Below, piece by piece: positions 21,801-35,400 of a stretch of 64,000 nucleotides of DNA. The notes beneath the pieces were generated by a model, which saw nothing but the letters and a program-made list of their open reading frames with translations, was not told where the DNA came from and made no database searches. The position numbers and the translations under genes were made by a program. Position 1 is the stretch's first letter. Every line of letters starts with the position of its first letter. This DNA is from Anaeramoeba flamelloides (taxonomy: Eukaryota; Metamonada; Anaeramoebidae): positions 6,904,501 through 6,968,500 of the forward strand of contig JANTQA010000012.1 of assembly GCA_027625915.1 (NCBI GenBank), read 5' to 3'.

Positions 21801-24236
21801 AAAAAAAAAAAAATGGGCAAAAAGCGATGAATTTATAACGTTACAAGTATTAGAAAGCAAATTACCATTAAACGTAATTTTTTTTTATAGATTTATAGCA
21901 AAATTTCAATACCAAGAGAAAGTTAGAAAAGAAAAAGAATTAAAAAATACAACAAAAGGAAGAAAAAAAAAATGAAAAAATATTAAAAAAACAGCAAAAA
22001 CGCGAAAATAAACAATTTAAAAAAAATGAAAAAATGAAAAGAAAACAACAAAAAAAACAAGAAAAAATTCAAACAAAACAAGAATCGCAAACAAATAAAA
22101 AGTCGAGATGGAGAAGAAATAAAAAAAAAAAGGATAATAATAATGTCGAAGAGAAACAAGATCAACAAGATAAACAAGAGAAACGAGGTAAACAAAATAA
22201 ACAAGATAAACAAGAGAAACGAGGTAATGAATTAAGAGTTAAAAAAAAGAATTCAAATATATCAAAATCTAGTGCATTTTCTGAAAATGAAAATATATCT
22301 GGAAATTCAACTGAAAATGAAGAGAAAGGAAAAGGTAAGAATAAAAAAAATATACAAGAAATCAAAAAACCAACATCAGATAATAGTTCCAAAATAAATA
22401 ACGAAAATTTCAATGACTTTATACAAATTGAAAGTATAGAAATTAATGATAATGATAATAATAATAAGGAAAAATTATTAAACGATTTTTTAAAACGTTT
22501 AGATCTTTATAAAAGTAATCAAAAAGTTTTTGATATTAAGCTACCAAATTTTTATGAATATTTGATTATAAATTTAGAATTGGATGATTACAACTTTGAT
22601 TTATTTAATAATGAAATAATAAATACTAGTGATAATAATGGAAAAAATGCAATAATTACTGGATCACCAAAAAAAATACCATTATTAAAAATTAACGTTA
22701 ATGGAATTTCTTCGAGGATTGGATTTCGAAAGGGATCAAAAACTTCAAAATTTAAAATCAATTATTTAAAAGTGATTGATGTATTCACTCCAAATACAGA
22801 ATTTTCCAAAGTGGTACTTCCTTTAGAAATTCATAAAAAAAAGGGGAAAGACAAAAAGAAGAAAAGGAGAAAAAAAAAAAAAATTAATTCAAATGTTGAA
22901 ATCCCTTTTTTTAGATTATTAATTGATATTAATCCACCAGAGATGAATGTGGACTATGACATTAGAGCAATTTTAGAACCATTAGAAATGGTATTAAATC
23001 CAATTTTAATTGTGAATTTAATCAATTTTTTAGAATTAAAAAATTCGACCACAGCTACTTGGCTAATTAAAGAACAAAGAAAAAGGAGGAAAAGGAGAAA
23101 CAAAAAAAAAAATAATAACAAATTAAAAGAAATTAATGAAACAAACCAAAAAAAAAAACTATCTATATTTGTTGATATCAAAGCACCAATGATTTTAATG
23201 CCTGAATCTATTACTGATCGATCAAGTATTATTTTAGCATTGGATTTGGGCACTTGTAGGATATCATCAAAAAAGCAATTAATACAAGAAAACAATATAT
23301 ACGCGATTAAAGATATCAATCGAATCAATGTAATCAATGGAATTATCGAAAATGAGAAAAATCAAGAAGATGTAAAAGATAATTTACAATTAATAAAAAA
23401 TAATTATAAAATTAATGAACAATTTATATCATCAACAGATACCGAATATTTGGAAAGTTCTGAAATTGAAGAAAACATTTTCCAAAGAAATGAATTGATT
23501 TATGATAATTATGATCTTGAATTACAACAAATTAATTCTTTATTATTTAAAGACTTTGAAGAATATTTATACTATGTGCAAAATCTTGAAAACGATAATG
23601 GCAATGACAATGGAAACAAAAACAATAATGGTAAAAATCAGAAGAAAAAATTCGTTACACCATATTTATTAAAAAAATTTGATTCAAATTTTTTAGTAAA
23701 ATTCACAACTCAAAAACAAAAAAATCATCCTAGATTAATACTTGAGGGTAATTTGCCCCAATTATTTTTTGAATTTGACCCACTTTTATATTCACGTTTA
23801 ACTCATTTAATCCAATTTTTTATATTTGAAGATGATGGTATTCAATTATATCTTGAAAAAAAAAATAAACAGAAAAAGAAAACCGATTTAAAAAAGAAAA
23901 AGAAAGAAATAATTGATTCGAAATTAATTGAAATGAACTTTAAAATTAAGAAATTTGATATTATTTTATATTCTAGCGAAAAGAAAAAGAAAAAAATTCT
24001 TGTTTTAAATATTTTTAATTCCTTTTTTAATCTTGAAAAAACATTATATAATAAAGAAATTAATTTTACTTTGGAAAATTTAGAAATTGAAGATCTATGG
24101 TCAAATAAAATTGATCCAAAGTTATTAAAAAAAGGGCAACATAATTGTAATAAATTTATGATTACTAATTTTGAAAATACTCAAAACATTAACAATAAAG
24201 GTATTAATAATCAAAATTTAAATAACATCATTTTTG

Positions 24237-24272
<36 letters not shown>

Positions 24273-27200
24273 TAAATAATAATAATGATAATAATGAAAA
24301 TATATTAAAAATTAATATTAAAATAATAAATCCCTTTCTTAAAGAGTTTAAAGGTATAAAAAATGAGATTCAAATTGATTTAAATAAATTATTGTTTTTT
24401 ATTGAAAAAAACACTTTACTTAAATTGAATGAATTTTTTAACGAATTTGAAAGAATAGAAAGAAAAGAAAGAACAATCGAAAATAATTTAAATATTGATA
24501 ACCAATTAGAAATATATCAAAATGAAAAAAATTATTTGGATTTTAATTTAATTAAATTTAATATCAAAATAAATTTAAAAGAAATTGAATTAAACTTTTT
24601 TGAAAAAAATTATGAATTAAATAAATTTTTAATTAATAATACCAAATTCAATATTCAAAAATATAATAATCAAAAAACAATAATTGAAGGCAATGTTAAT
24701 AATTTCGAAATTTATGATTTAATAAATAAACAATTAAACTATTCAAAAATTATTTCTTTAAATGAAAAATCTAAATTTAAATTTAAATATATTCAAAATA
24801 ATAATAATAATAATAATCTTAATATTGATTTTAATAATATTGAATTAGTTTATTTAGAAAAATCAATTTCACAATTAATCAATTATTTTTCAATGACTAA
24901 CAATTTAAATATTAATAATAAAGAAATCCATAATAATAATAATAATAAATTAAATTCTCAAATAAAAGTTAATTTAATTATGAAAAATATTGTTCTAAAT
25001 ATCCCAAGAAATTCAAATTCGTTAGAGTTTGTTAATTTACATTTAGAAGAAGTATGTATTAATAATGCTTTAAAAAATACTAATAATAAAATAAATAATC
25101 TTCAGAATAAATCAAATGAAGAGATTAGATTAAATTATTCGAATAAAATAATAATGGGAATGAAAAATTTAAAAATTGGAACTCATATTTCCAATACAAA
25201 TAATGAGATTGAATATTTTTTAGAAAAAGAGAAAATTAAATTTAAAATTTGGAAATTATTGAAAATCAAAGAAAATGATAAACCAGAAATTTATATCAAA
25301 AGTATAATAGAAGAAATGTTTATTCAATTGAATCAAAAACAATGTAATTTACTATTAGCAATCATGAAAGAAAATAGAAAAGAAATAACTTTTATAAATC
25401 AAATTGAATCTGTGAAAAAAAAAAACAAAAAAAAAAATCTTGAAATTAATAAGGGAAATAAGGAAAAAGAAATTAGAATTAAAAATAACAATGTCAACAA
25501 AATTTTTACAGAAATAATATTAAACAAATTTAATATTGAATTATTAAATACGCCCCCCCAAAAAAAAAAAACTTTAAACGATAAAATAATAAACTTAACT
25601 TTAATGGATGTGAAAAATTCAATTATAATAGATTCTGAAAAAAACATTGAAATGTTTATTGAAGCTTTTTCGGTTACTGGAAATGATTTACGGATTGTTA
25701 ACAATAATAAATTTAAAAAATTTTTATATCCAATTAAAAATGAAAATAATTCCAATATTGAAGAAATAATAAATACAGAAAAAGAAACAATACTTCAAAA
25801 AGATAAAAATGACAATAAGAGAAAAGGAAAGAAGAAGACAAATGAGAAGGGGGGGGAGAATAAGAAGAAAAAAGATAAGGAGGATAAGACACAAAATGTT
25901 AAGGATGAATTAAATAATAATAATAATAAACAAAAATTAAACCAAATAAAAAAAAAAGATATTGAGATTGATATTGTTAAGGAAAATGATGAAAAGAATA
26001 AGGAAACAATAAAGGATGAAAAAAATGTAAAACAGAAAGAAATCACAATTCAAAAGGAACTAGAAAAAGATGACAATATTACGGAAAAAAAATCCAAATT
26101 ACAAATAGAAGGTAATCACAATATGATCAAAAAGAATAAACAAATCCTCGAATTTTTTGATATTGAGAAAATTAAAAAAAAATCCAATCAAAATTCAAAT
26201 TGTTTTATAAAATTTCTTAAAAATAATGATCAAGATCAATTTATTAATGTAAATTTATATTCATTAAGAATGATTATGATTTGGGATTTATTATTTGAAA
26301 TTGAAAGGTTTTTGATGCCAGATATTATACAGCCAAAGCAATTTTTGATTGATCCACCAAAAAAAGAAAATACAATAATGCTACATAATTTCCAAATGGC
26401 AATTTTACAATCTTACCGACAAACAAATACCGAGGGGATCATTTTAGTAAATAATTCTGTTATAAATTATAATGATTATTATGATTTGCAAAAAATTGAA
26501 ATTGATTCAAATGCTATGGAAGTATTTAAAATAATACCCAAAAAATCAATTAATTTAAAAAATGAAATTATACCACTAACTTCACCTTTTGATTGCAATA
26601 TTAAATTAACCTTCCAACCATTCCATGACGATTCCGTTGGTCACATCCATACTGTTATAAATATTGATACAATAAAAACTGAAATTTCTCCGCTGGATTT
26701 GACTTTATTAAAAGAAATCAAAATTTCGTTACAAAGGGATTTATTGATTAGAAAAGAGTTATTAATTGATTTTTTAAATGATTTTTATAATAAAGAACAA
26801 TTTGAAACTCTATTTATTGAGTTTAATAAACAGGCAAAACCGGAAAATGAAAAAAATAATATGAATGTTTTAAAGTTAAAAAAAAATCCAATTACTTTAT
26901 TCGATAAATTAAAAAATGTATATTTTGAAAACATCCAATATATAACCTTAATAAATAATACAAAAAATGAAAAAACGAAAAAACAAAAAATGAAAAAGCA
27001 ATTTTTTGAAAAATTAGATTTAAATATTAATAAATTTCAATTAGAATTAATTCAAAATAGAAGAAGAATTGATTCAATAAAAAGTCCATTACTATTATTA
27101 AATCTATATAAAATTAAATTAAATTCTGATTTTATTTTAACTTGGTTGCTCCAGGCAAATGGGATAGATCCAACTGAAATAAAAAATTTTGATAAATTTT

Positions 27201-27494
27201 ATACCAAAAATACACATTCACCATTTACATTAATGAGATCTTTTAACGAAGCGTCATTATACCAACCAATCTTTTCCATCAACTTTTATCAAAATTTGGA
27301 AATTTTAAATTACAAAACCGGTGATTGGGAACAAATTATTGAAAAAATTAAAATTGATATTAATTCAAAAAATGAGAACAAAATCTTAACTGCAAATTTA
27401 AATCTTGATAAAACCGTCTCATTAAATATAACTAAAGCATCACTTGAAACAATCGAAATTATTAAAAAACAATTTAACGAAAGTTTAACCATTG

Positions 27495-27546
<52 letters not shown>

Positions 27547-30500
27547 TGATGATGATGATAAAAAGAATAAAAAAACTTATAATAAATATAATAATTTGAA
27601 AAATAAAAATAAAAATATTGAAAAAATTAAAAACTCACATCAAATTATTCGACAACAATCTTTTAATAATCAATCAGAAGAAATTTTAATTAACAAACAA
27701 ACCAAAGAATTACATAAATTTGAAAATGGATTATTTTGGATAAAAAATATTAGTGGGTTAAATCTATTTTATAAATCAAATTTAAATAATAAAAAAAAAA
27801 TCCAAATAATGAATAATGAATTTAAACAATTAATAATTTCAAAAGAAAAAGATCAAGATCAAAATAAAACAAATAAAGAATTATCTCATAAAATCATTAT
27901 TTATTTATATTTTGAAAATATGAAAAAAAAATATCCAATTAGAATAGATAAAGTAATGAAAGAAATTTTTTTAATAGAATTGCCAAATAAAAAAAAAAAT
28001 CCAATATTAATTGAAATCGAAATGAAGGAATCAATTAGAATCCTATCAATTCGTTCGAATTTAAATTTATATAATTATTGTTCTTTCCCATTGAAAATTA
28101 GTTCCATAAAATTAAACAATAAAGAAAAGGGCAAGAAAGTTAAAGATATTGGAATTATTGAGCCAAATAAGGATATTTCAATAAAAATAAATTCATTTAT
28201 TGGTAAAGAATTATATGTTCGTCCGAATTTGAAAAAATTTTTAAATAGTGATGCAGAAAATCAAATTAAATTAAGTGAATTGTCCATTTGCAGAAAAATA
28301 TTAATATGTAAAACAAATGATTCCCAAAGAGGAAATAAATTGTTGTTAAATATAAGTAAATATGAAGATAAAAAAGCTGATGATGAGAATGAAAATCAAA
28401 AAGTGACATTTTGGAATTTATTGTTTTTACCACCCTTCGTCTTTATCAACACGTTACCTTTACCAATAACGTACTCTTTAGAATTAAAGGGGAAGAAATT
28501 GAAATCCTATGGCAAAGAGCAATTAATTAAAAGCAATGATACAAAGTTTATTTATATTTTTCCAAATATTAATCAAAGTCAAATTAAATTATATGTGTTA
28601 AATAAGAATAACCGAATTAAATTTAAAACAAAAGAAAATGAAAATTTAATTACTTTGAAATCCAAAAAATTAGATGAAAAATCAAAAACATTATTAAAAA
28701 AAATCATCGTATATGATAATTTAAACCAACCTTTAACTCTGTTTATTGAAATTAAGAAAACAAAAAAAATGCAATTACAATTATTACTTTATTCTAAAGT
28801 ATGGTTTATTAATAAAACTGGATTAAACTTATTTTATATCCCAAAAAAAAAAAATGCAATAGCCGGTCAAAAATTAATCAATTATGATGATGATGAAACA
28901 AATAAGAACAATCAACAAAATAAAAATCAGCAACCCAATAAGAGGAATAAGAGGAAGAATATAATAAAGGGTGTCAGAAAATTAAAACAATTAAAAAATA
29001 CAAAAAAAATTATAACCAAAAATACACAGAAATTAATTCAAAAAAAAAAAATAGTTTTAAATGAAAATGTTAAAATTAATCAAAACTCAAAATCATTAAC
29101 AAATAATGATGACAATAATGATAATGTTTCACCATTTCTTTATTCTTCAAAATCTTTTTATTTACAAATATTGAAAATAAAAAACAAATCAGAATTAATA
29201 AATATTAATCGATTTAAAAATAGTAAAAAATTTAAATTTTCTATTGATAAAAAATCTTCTATTGAATTAGCTTGTTCAATTAGTCAAGAAAAAAGAAAAA
29301 ATAATCGAACAACAATTATCAATTTAAAGCCAAGTGTATTATTAATAAATCAAACTAAATTTAAAATTGCATGTGCTCAATATTTGAAAAAAAATAAATA
29401 TGATCATATAATTAAACATCAAAATAATGTTGTTAAAATAAAACCAAATGAACAAGTTCCTTTTTATTTTTGGGTTAATAAAAAATCTGAAAAAATGCTA
29501 CAAATTAAATTATCGGAAATGAATAATAATAAAAATAAAAATAAAAATAAAAATAAAAATAAAAATAAAAATGAAAATGAAAATGAAAATGAAAATAAAA
29601 ATAAAAATGAAAATGATAACATTGATCAAGAAATTAAATATGATTATGACTGGTCTTCTGGATTTTCGATCAATAAAATTGGTATTGAATTTTTAAAAAT
29701 TCCGAAAAAAAAAAGAATACAAAATGATAATCAAGGTGATTTTGAGGATGAATTATATTTTAATAATCAAGAAATGACATTTCAAATGGAAAAATTTAAA
29801 TTCTATTTAATAATTTTAAATATCATTCATCAAAATGATACTACTTACATTTTTTTAAAACCACAAATGAAATTACCACCGTTGTATATAATTGATAACC
29901 AAACAAACGAAACTTTAACCATTAGACAAAAGGGTACAAATCGAATTGAAATGATCCAACCCATAAAATCTAGATCTTATTATTGGGATGAACCAACAAA
30001 GCCAAAGGAATTAATTGTTAGAATTGAACAATCTAATTATTATAATTCATTTTCCTTAGATAAATTAGATAAATCATCGTTAAAAACAATAAGTTTATCA
30101 AATGATATCGAAATTATTCCTGAAATTATTCTAATTGGGATAACTAAAGTATTAACTTTTAGAAATTCAAAAATGGTCAAAACCCAAAATAAATTAACAA
30201 AAAAATTGTTTTCAAATTTGGATGAATATTATTCATTATTCAATTTCAATTGCAAAATCCCTAAAATTGGAATTTCAGTTATTAATGAAATACCAAAAGA
30301 AATAATATTTTGTTATTTACAAGATATTAAGTTACAATCTCAATTAACTACGCATGATCATAAAACTGAATTTATAATTAATAATATCCGAATTGATTCT
30401 CAGGATTACGATACTAAATTACCAATTTTATTACAGCAAATTAAAATGATAGATAAAAATGATAGTGGTAGTGGTAGTGGCAACAGTAGCAGCAGCGGTA

Positions 30501-31474
30501 ATAATAGTAGTAATAATAATAATGTTACAAAGACGAAAAACGAAAAGCCATTTTTAAATTTTTTCATATTCCAATCATTTCAATTTCAAAATGTAAATGT
30601 AATTAAAGAATGTAAATTAAATATTCAACCATTTTATTGCCATATCGACGAAATAACCTTTCTCAATATTTTTAAATTTACGAAAAAAACACAATTGAAT
30701 CAAATTTTGGATAATAATCAATCAAATCTAAATGAAATGAACTCAGTGATAAAAAAAAATCAATCCGAAATGAAATTAACAGAACAAAAGAATAATAAAT
30801 TATTATGGTTCCAAAATTTACAATTCGAACCTATTTTATTCTACGTGGTCATGAAATCTGGTCATTCTAATAGTAAGTTGATTAATTTTTTGAGCACACC
30901 TGCAATTAATTTGGAAGATACCTTTAATATCAAAAAACTGGCCTTATCAAATACCTTTTTACCAAAAAATAGCTTAAAAAATAAGCTATTTGCTCATTAC
31001 ATTAAATCGTTAAAGCGCGGTTCTTATAAAACAATACCTACCCAACTTGTCAATGTTTTTAGTACCACTGCATTCTTAAAAAATGTAAATGAAAAACTGT
31101 TTTTGTCTCAAGATAAATTGAATTTAAATAGGGTAAGGTTCCCTAGACATTTTCCAAAAGATAAAACCTTAACAAAATATAATCATAATCTTTCCAAGGG
31201 ACAATATTATTTATATAAAACAGGCAATAAATCCTTAATCTGTACCTTCTATTTGAAAATTAGTAATACACAATCATTAGTTTTTTCAAAAAATTTTATA
31301 TTTTTAATCAATTTAAATAAAACAAAAATTGTTCATAAAATATATAAAAAAGATATTAGTAAATTCAACCCTTCAAAAAATTCTTTATCAATTTATTGGA
31401 AAGAAAAAGAATTAATAATTCCTTGTGAAAATGAAACGATAATGATAGGAATTATTGAAAATTTACATAATTAA
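15801..31474 (+). CDS. VPS13: VPS13-type bridge-like lipid transfer protein
   Basis: VPS13 proteins are long hydrophobic grooves that carry glycerolipids between membranes at contact sites. Exon 1 is 15801-16145 (115 residues, MVLEGFVSKLLNQYLGDF, with the family phrase LNIPWKNL); exon 2 starts 20536 (RWEDTDFENL) in phase 0. The YED-region equivalent reads ILYEDYIDNIPIRFG. Exon 2 changes frame in an A10 run at 21963-21972, where the two frames overlap; one surplus A would join them into about 3760 residues, a normal VPS13 length. Six VAB-type segments, each with a conserved Asn, lie at about residues 2511, 2620, 2746, 2870, 3049 and 3229 (for example VWFINKTGLNLFY). GISVINEIPKEI (about 3363) and a C-terminal PH-like part with RVRFPRHFPKD (about 3644) follow. 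Poly-Asn, Asn-Lys and Ser-Gly inserts are probably loops. The glycine-rich ATG2_C-like stretch is nearly absent. The paralogue cannot be named. Confidence 0.92.
16752..17600 (+). repeat. Repeat A copy, split by a MITE
   Basis: Starts AGTGTAAATTACACTCTAGG like the 54.67-kb copy. Continuity with the inverted copy at 13.05-13.43 kb breaks at about 16843 and resumes at about 17338, after which TTTCAAACTTTCTTGATTT and TGATCAATATTTTCT match again. Confidence 0.6.
16845..17337. mobile_element. MITE of about 493 bp nested in repeat A
   Basis: Inverted ends of about 60 bp: TAGTGAAAAAAATCCC...AAGATTTTTAATTGTGAATATT on the left, and the reverse complement of TAATATTCACAATTAAAAATC...TTTTTTTCACTA on the right. 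No coding potential inside. The flanking target duplication is not clear. Confidence 0.65.
17655..18190. repeat. CCTAGG-family block with 34-bp hairpin
   Basis: Opens AGTGTCATAGAGTTCC, then tandem-like AAGTGCCGTCAAGTG variants, GCCTAGGTTTTC, and several repeated phrases (AAAACTCAAGAAAACCTAAC). Within it, 17768-17801 and 17806-17840 form a near-perfect hairpin around a 4-base loop (arm core AGAAATAAACCGAAAATTT). The palindromic half (AGTAAAATCAAAGATTT, CAATTCTTTTAAATT) lies at about 18130-18180. Confidence 0.6.
18380..20218 (+). mobile_element. Mariner-like element copy 2, split by a LINE
   Basis: 18380-18470 matches the first 95 bp of the copy at 6466 (ATAAACCCCATTCC, AATTTGGA), and 19797-20218 matches the rest (GATAAGTAATCATTTT...CTGTTTAAACTATGTC). 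The 1.3-kb interruption is the LINE fragment with its tail, so the LINE inserted after the mariner-like copy. Confidence 0.6.
18469..19830 (-). mobile_element. 5'-truncated LINE, antisense in VPS13 intron
   Basis: Minus-strand translation in several frames gives a non-LTR reverse transcriptase C-terminal half. In order these are IKYLGIWLNKK (post-catalytic RT region, near 19.7 kb), then LFKVVILPQVLFGLVIF (typical of LINE thumb/connector regions, near 19.55 kb), and FCCKKKIDDVNHFIWEG (the usual C-terminal CCHC-type segment, near 19.0 kb). The upstream catalytic part is missing, so it is a 5' truncation, and frame changes and stops between these segments show decay. Behind the ORF lies a T-rich stretch and a 145-bp tail with AATAAA, shared with copies at 419 and 44060. 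L1-like clade affiliation is a guess. Confidence 0.75.
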
Positions 31475-32496
31475 TAATTATTTTTCATTTGAAATATTTT
31501 TCTTATTAATAATATTTATTTTTCTTCTTCATTTTCATTTTCTTTTTGTTTTTGTTTTTGTTATTGTTTTTTTGAATTTTTGTGTTTTTGATTGAAAAGA
31601 GTAAAGATTAATCATAAAAGATTGATCTATCGAAAATAAAAAAGATGCGATATAAAAATATTAATTAAATCCTATGCAAAATCAAAAATACAATTTTTTT
31701 TTTGTCAGAATTTCAATATTTAAAAGAAGATATAAACTCAAAAAGAAATTCTTGGTTTTGGAACTATATCCAAAAATTTTAAAGTTTTCAAAAAAACATA
31801 ATGAAAATATTAATTTGAAAATTTAAATTCTTTGATCCAAAATTCAAAGAGGTGTTTATCAGCAATTACTACACAAATGTAACATTTTACTTTTGAATGA
31901 AATTTTGAAAGTATTTTTTTTTTTCCGATCAGCCTATTCAAAAATCCAAATAATTAATTAAACAACAATCCAAATTACGAATTATGAATGAAGAATGGGT
32001 AAACAAACCAAACAAAAAAAGATAAACAAAGATCTGAAATTTTTACAAACAAAATTAAACAATTTAAAACTGTTGATTAAAAATAAACAAATCTCGTGTT
32101 TTCTGAAATACCCAATTTATAGGAAAAAAAAAAACAAAAGAAACTTGGATAAAAAAATTTTTTTATTTTTCATTTTTTATTTCAACTTTTTATCATTTTT
32201 CTGATCCTTCAGCATTGTTTGCCAGTAATTAAATAATTGATAGGTAGTGATATTTTTTAAATTGTGGAAAAAATCGTTTTTTCAAAAAAATGTCAATACT
32301 GTCCTGAATTCCATACATTACCATTTCTTCAAAAAATTAAAGATTTTTCAATTCATTGATCATTTTGTGGAAATGTTAAATAGTTTTTATAAATTTGTTG
32401 AAAAAAAATAAAAAAAAAATTATTTTTTTAATTGGTTTAAAATTTAAATACTATAATAACCATTCTCATCAAAATTTTAATAAAACTAAAACTAAA
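31475..32496. other. Convergent intergenic region, VPS13 and RasGEF
   Basis: Holds the 3' ends of two converging genes. 31683-31830 is a copy of the repeat at 14955-15100. A short lysine-rich frame at 31995-32204 has no supporting features. No other element seen. Confidence 0.5.
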
Positions 32497-35400
32497 TTAA
32501 TGTTCTTCGAGCTGAAGACTTTTTTTATAATTTTTTCCTTCATCTTTTTCATAAATGAAATTTTTCAAATAGTTTTGAATTTGGGTATTGGGTTTAAAAT
32601 TATATGATTGTTTTTTGCAGTTATTGATTTTTAAAATGACATCTGATAATAAAGAACATTTTTGAAAATTAATTAAATTATTATTAGTATAGTCTCCGTT
32701 TCCATCTTCAATAAAAGTAAGATCTGATAAAAACATTCCAAGATATGGCAATCTTGGTTTATTCTCAAATAATTTCAATTTATTTCTTAAATTTAAAGAA
32801 TTTTTTCTCGAAGATAGCAAAGCTGCTAGATTTTCAAAATCTTCAATGTCCTTTTGTTTCACCCCCTCCCAACTCTTTTTAAGTCTCCGTATTGAAGAGT
32901 TGTTTAAACCAGCATTTATTTCCATCGCTGCGTTAAAATTACCTATTTCGATACAATATACACCACATTTAATAAATTTGGTGATGATATAAGATCTCAT
33001 TTTCTTTTTTGGATAAGACAAAATTGATGAAATTATCCATAGACTCGTTTCGTTAAATCTTTCAATCATCCGTATTAGATTTGGTGTTAATTTTTTATTT
33101 TTTTTTGACCATCTTTTTTTTAAAAATTCATGTGTTTCAATTTTTTGAAACAAATCCATTTCAATTAAAGTTAGTTGTTGTGTCAATTCAATTGCATTCA
33201 AGTCAAATATTTTTACAACATTTATATTTGAGAATGTTTTTTTTAGGATGGAAAATGTAGATTTTTTTTCTTCATATAAATCCGTTTCGATTTTTTTTTT
33301 AGGTTCTTTCCCATCTTGATTACTATTCACATGTTCCAGTTTTATATCTTTTTGATTTTGGTTTTGGTTTTGATTTTGATTTTGATTATTATTATTAGTG
33401 TTATTATTATTCTTAGTTGAAGTTGTATTATTATTTAATTGATTTTTTAATTTTAAATTAAATTGATTTTGGACTGAATTGGCAATATGTTTAATTTGTT
33501 CGAATTTTGTAGTTTGTATTACATGAAGTAAATCTCCCATTATTGCAGCAAGTTCATTATTTTTTTTAAAATCATTATAAAAATAATTTACCCAAAGCAA
33601 GCATACTTTAACAATATTACTTTGAATTGTTTCTTGTTCGCTTGGTCTCGTTATGATTTTTTGGTTTAAACTGTTAATAAACCCCGTGGTTAATGTTTTT
33701 ATTACTATTTTTGTTTTAATATATCTCCTGAAGGTAATTATAAATTGGGTATGGAAATCTTGTGTATAGATATATGGAAGAATTAATAATTTTAAAAGCT
33801 GTTCTTTGTTTCCTGCTTGAATAATAACACCTATTTTTACTTTTTTTAAAATTAAAGTTTCTTCATCATGCAACTGTAAAATTCTTTGATCATATATTTT
33901 CCCTTTACTCTATAAAAATAATAAATATTTTGAATGGAATAAATTGTAATTAATTAATATAATGTTTCTTTGGAAATGGATCTTTCATTTTGAATTGTAA
34001 TCTTTTTTTTTTTTTTTTTGTATAATATCTCAGTGTTTTTACAATAAAAATTATTAAACTGGGAAATATTAATTATATTAAAAGTTATAATATATATATA
34101 TATATATATCCCTTAGCTCCCTGGATTTGCCTAAATTTCATCAAGTTTAAAATAAAAGATTTAAAATGATATTGATGTACTAATATATTTATTTTCTTAT
34201 TTGTCTTTAATTCAGATTTTAATTATAATAAAAAACCCAAAATATTTCAAAGATAAAGTAGTTATGTTATTGTATTTATTTCTGTTTTTGGAATAAAAAA
34301 AAATAACAATTATTCATTTTTACATTTTCTTTAAAGGATTTTTATTTTTTTATTTTGAATTTTTTAAACAAGAAATTTTATTATTATAATGGTAATTCAA
34401 AACCCAATGCATTTATTTATTAATAATAACAATCAATAACGTTGTTAATTTTATGATGTAAATAAATAAATTAAAAAATATATTACTGAGAAATTTTCAT
34501 TTTTTTTTTGATAAAATTTTAATAAATATTAAATCAAGAGAAAAATGAAATTCATTTCTTTAGGATAAAATTAAAATTTTAATATGAATAATTTTCTAAA
34601 ACTTCAATTTAAACAATAAAAAATAATTATAAAAACAAACAAACAAAAAAAAAATTTAAAATAATTTCTGTTATTACATTGGAATTAAACAAAATATTTT
34701 TTTTTAATAGATAAAGTATCAGCCATACATATAAATATAAAAGTAATATTTATCTTTTAATATTATTCAAAGATAATAGAATAATTTTCGAAACCAAGGA
34801 TCCTTTTTTTGAATTCTAATATAAGTAAAAATTTGAATAATATATTTGTAAAATTTGAATTTTTCCTTTCTAAATTAATCCAGATCTTATAAAATAATTT
34901 TTTATCAATGGTCTATTATTAAATAATATTGTTTATTTTATGCCTAGATTTCAAAAAGTCAAAAATTAAACAATAGTAAAAATTAAAAAAAAAAATCAAT
35001 TATTAATATTGCTCAAACTATTGTCCAAATTATTATAAATTTGTAAAAAATACTTGTTGAAAAAATTTCAAAATTTTACAATGAAAAATAATATCATTTT
35101 TTTATCAAATTTAATTTATTTTTTTTTTATTATTATTAAATTATTTAGAATCAAATATATATACTGTAATTGAATGGAAATCAATAGATGAAACAAATTT
35201 TCTATTTAATGTTGATGTCAAAATATCTTTTGTAAAGAATAAATAATTTATTAAAGTATTTTAGGCAATATTAAGGTACTAAGCCCCCCCAAAAAAATTC
35301 CAGTAAAGTATGATGTGCTTTAATTATTAAAACAAAGAAGTTTTTGTTGTCTAGACAAACTTTTCAAATAAAAAAAAAAAAAAAAAAAATTTTTGACAAA

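Noticed and set aside
31995-32204. 69-codon lysine-rich frame between converging genes
   Set aside because: No splice, family or regulatory support; composition equals local A/T noise.
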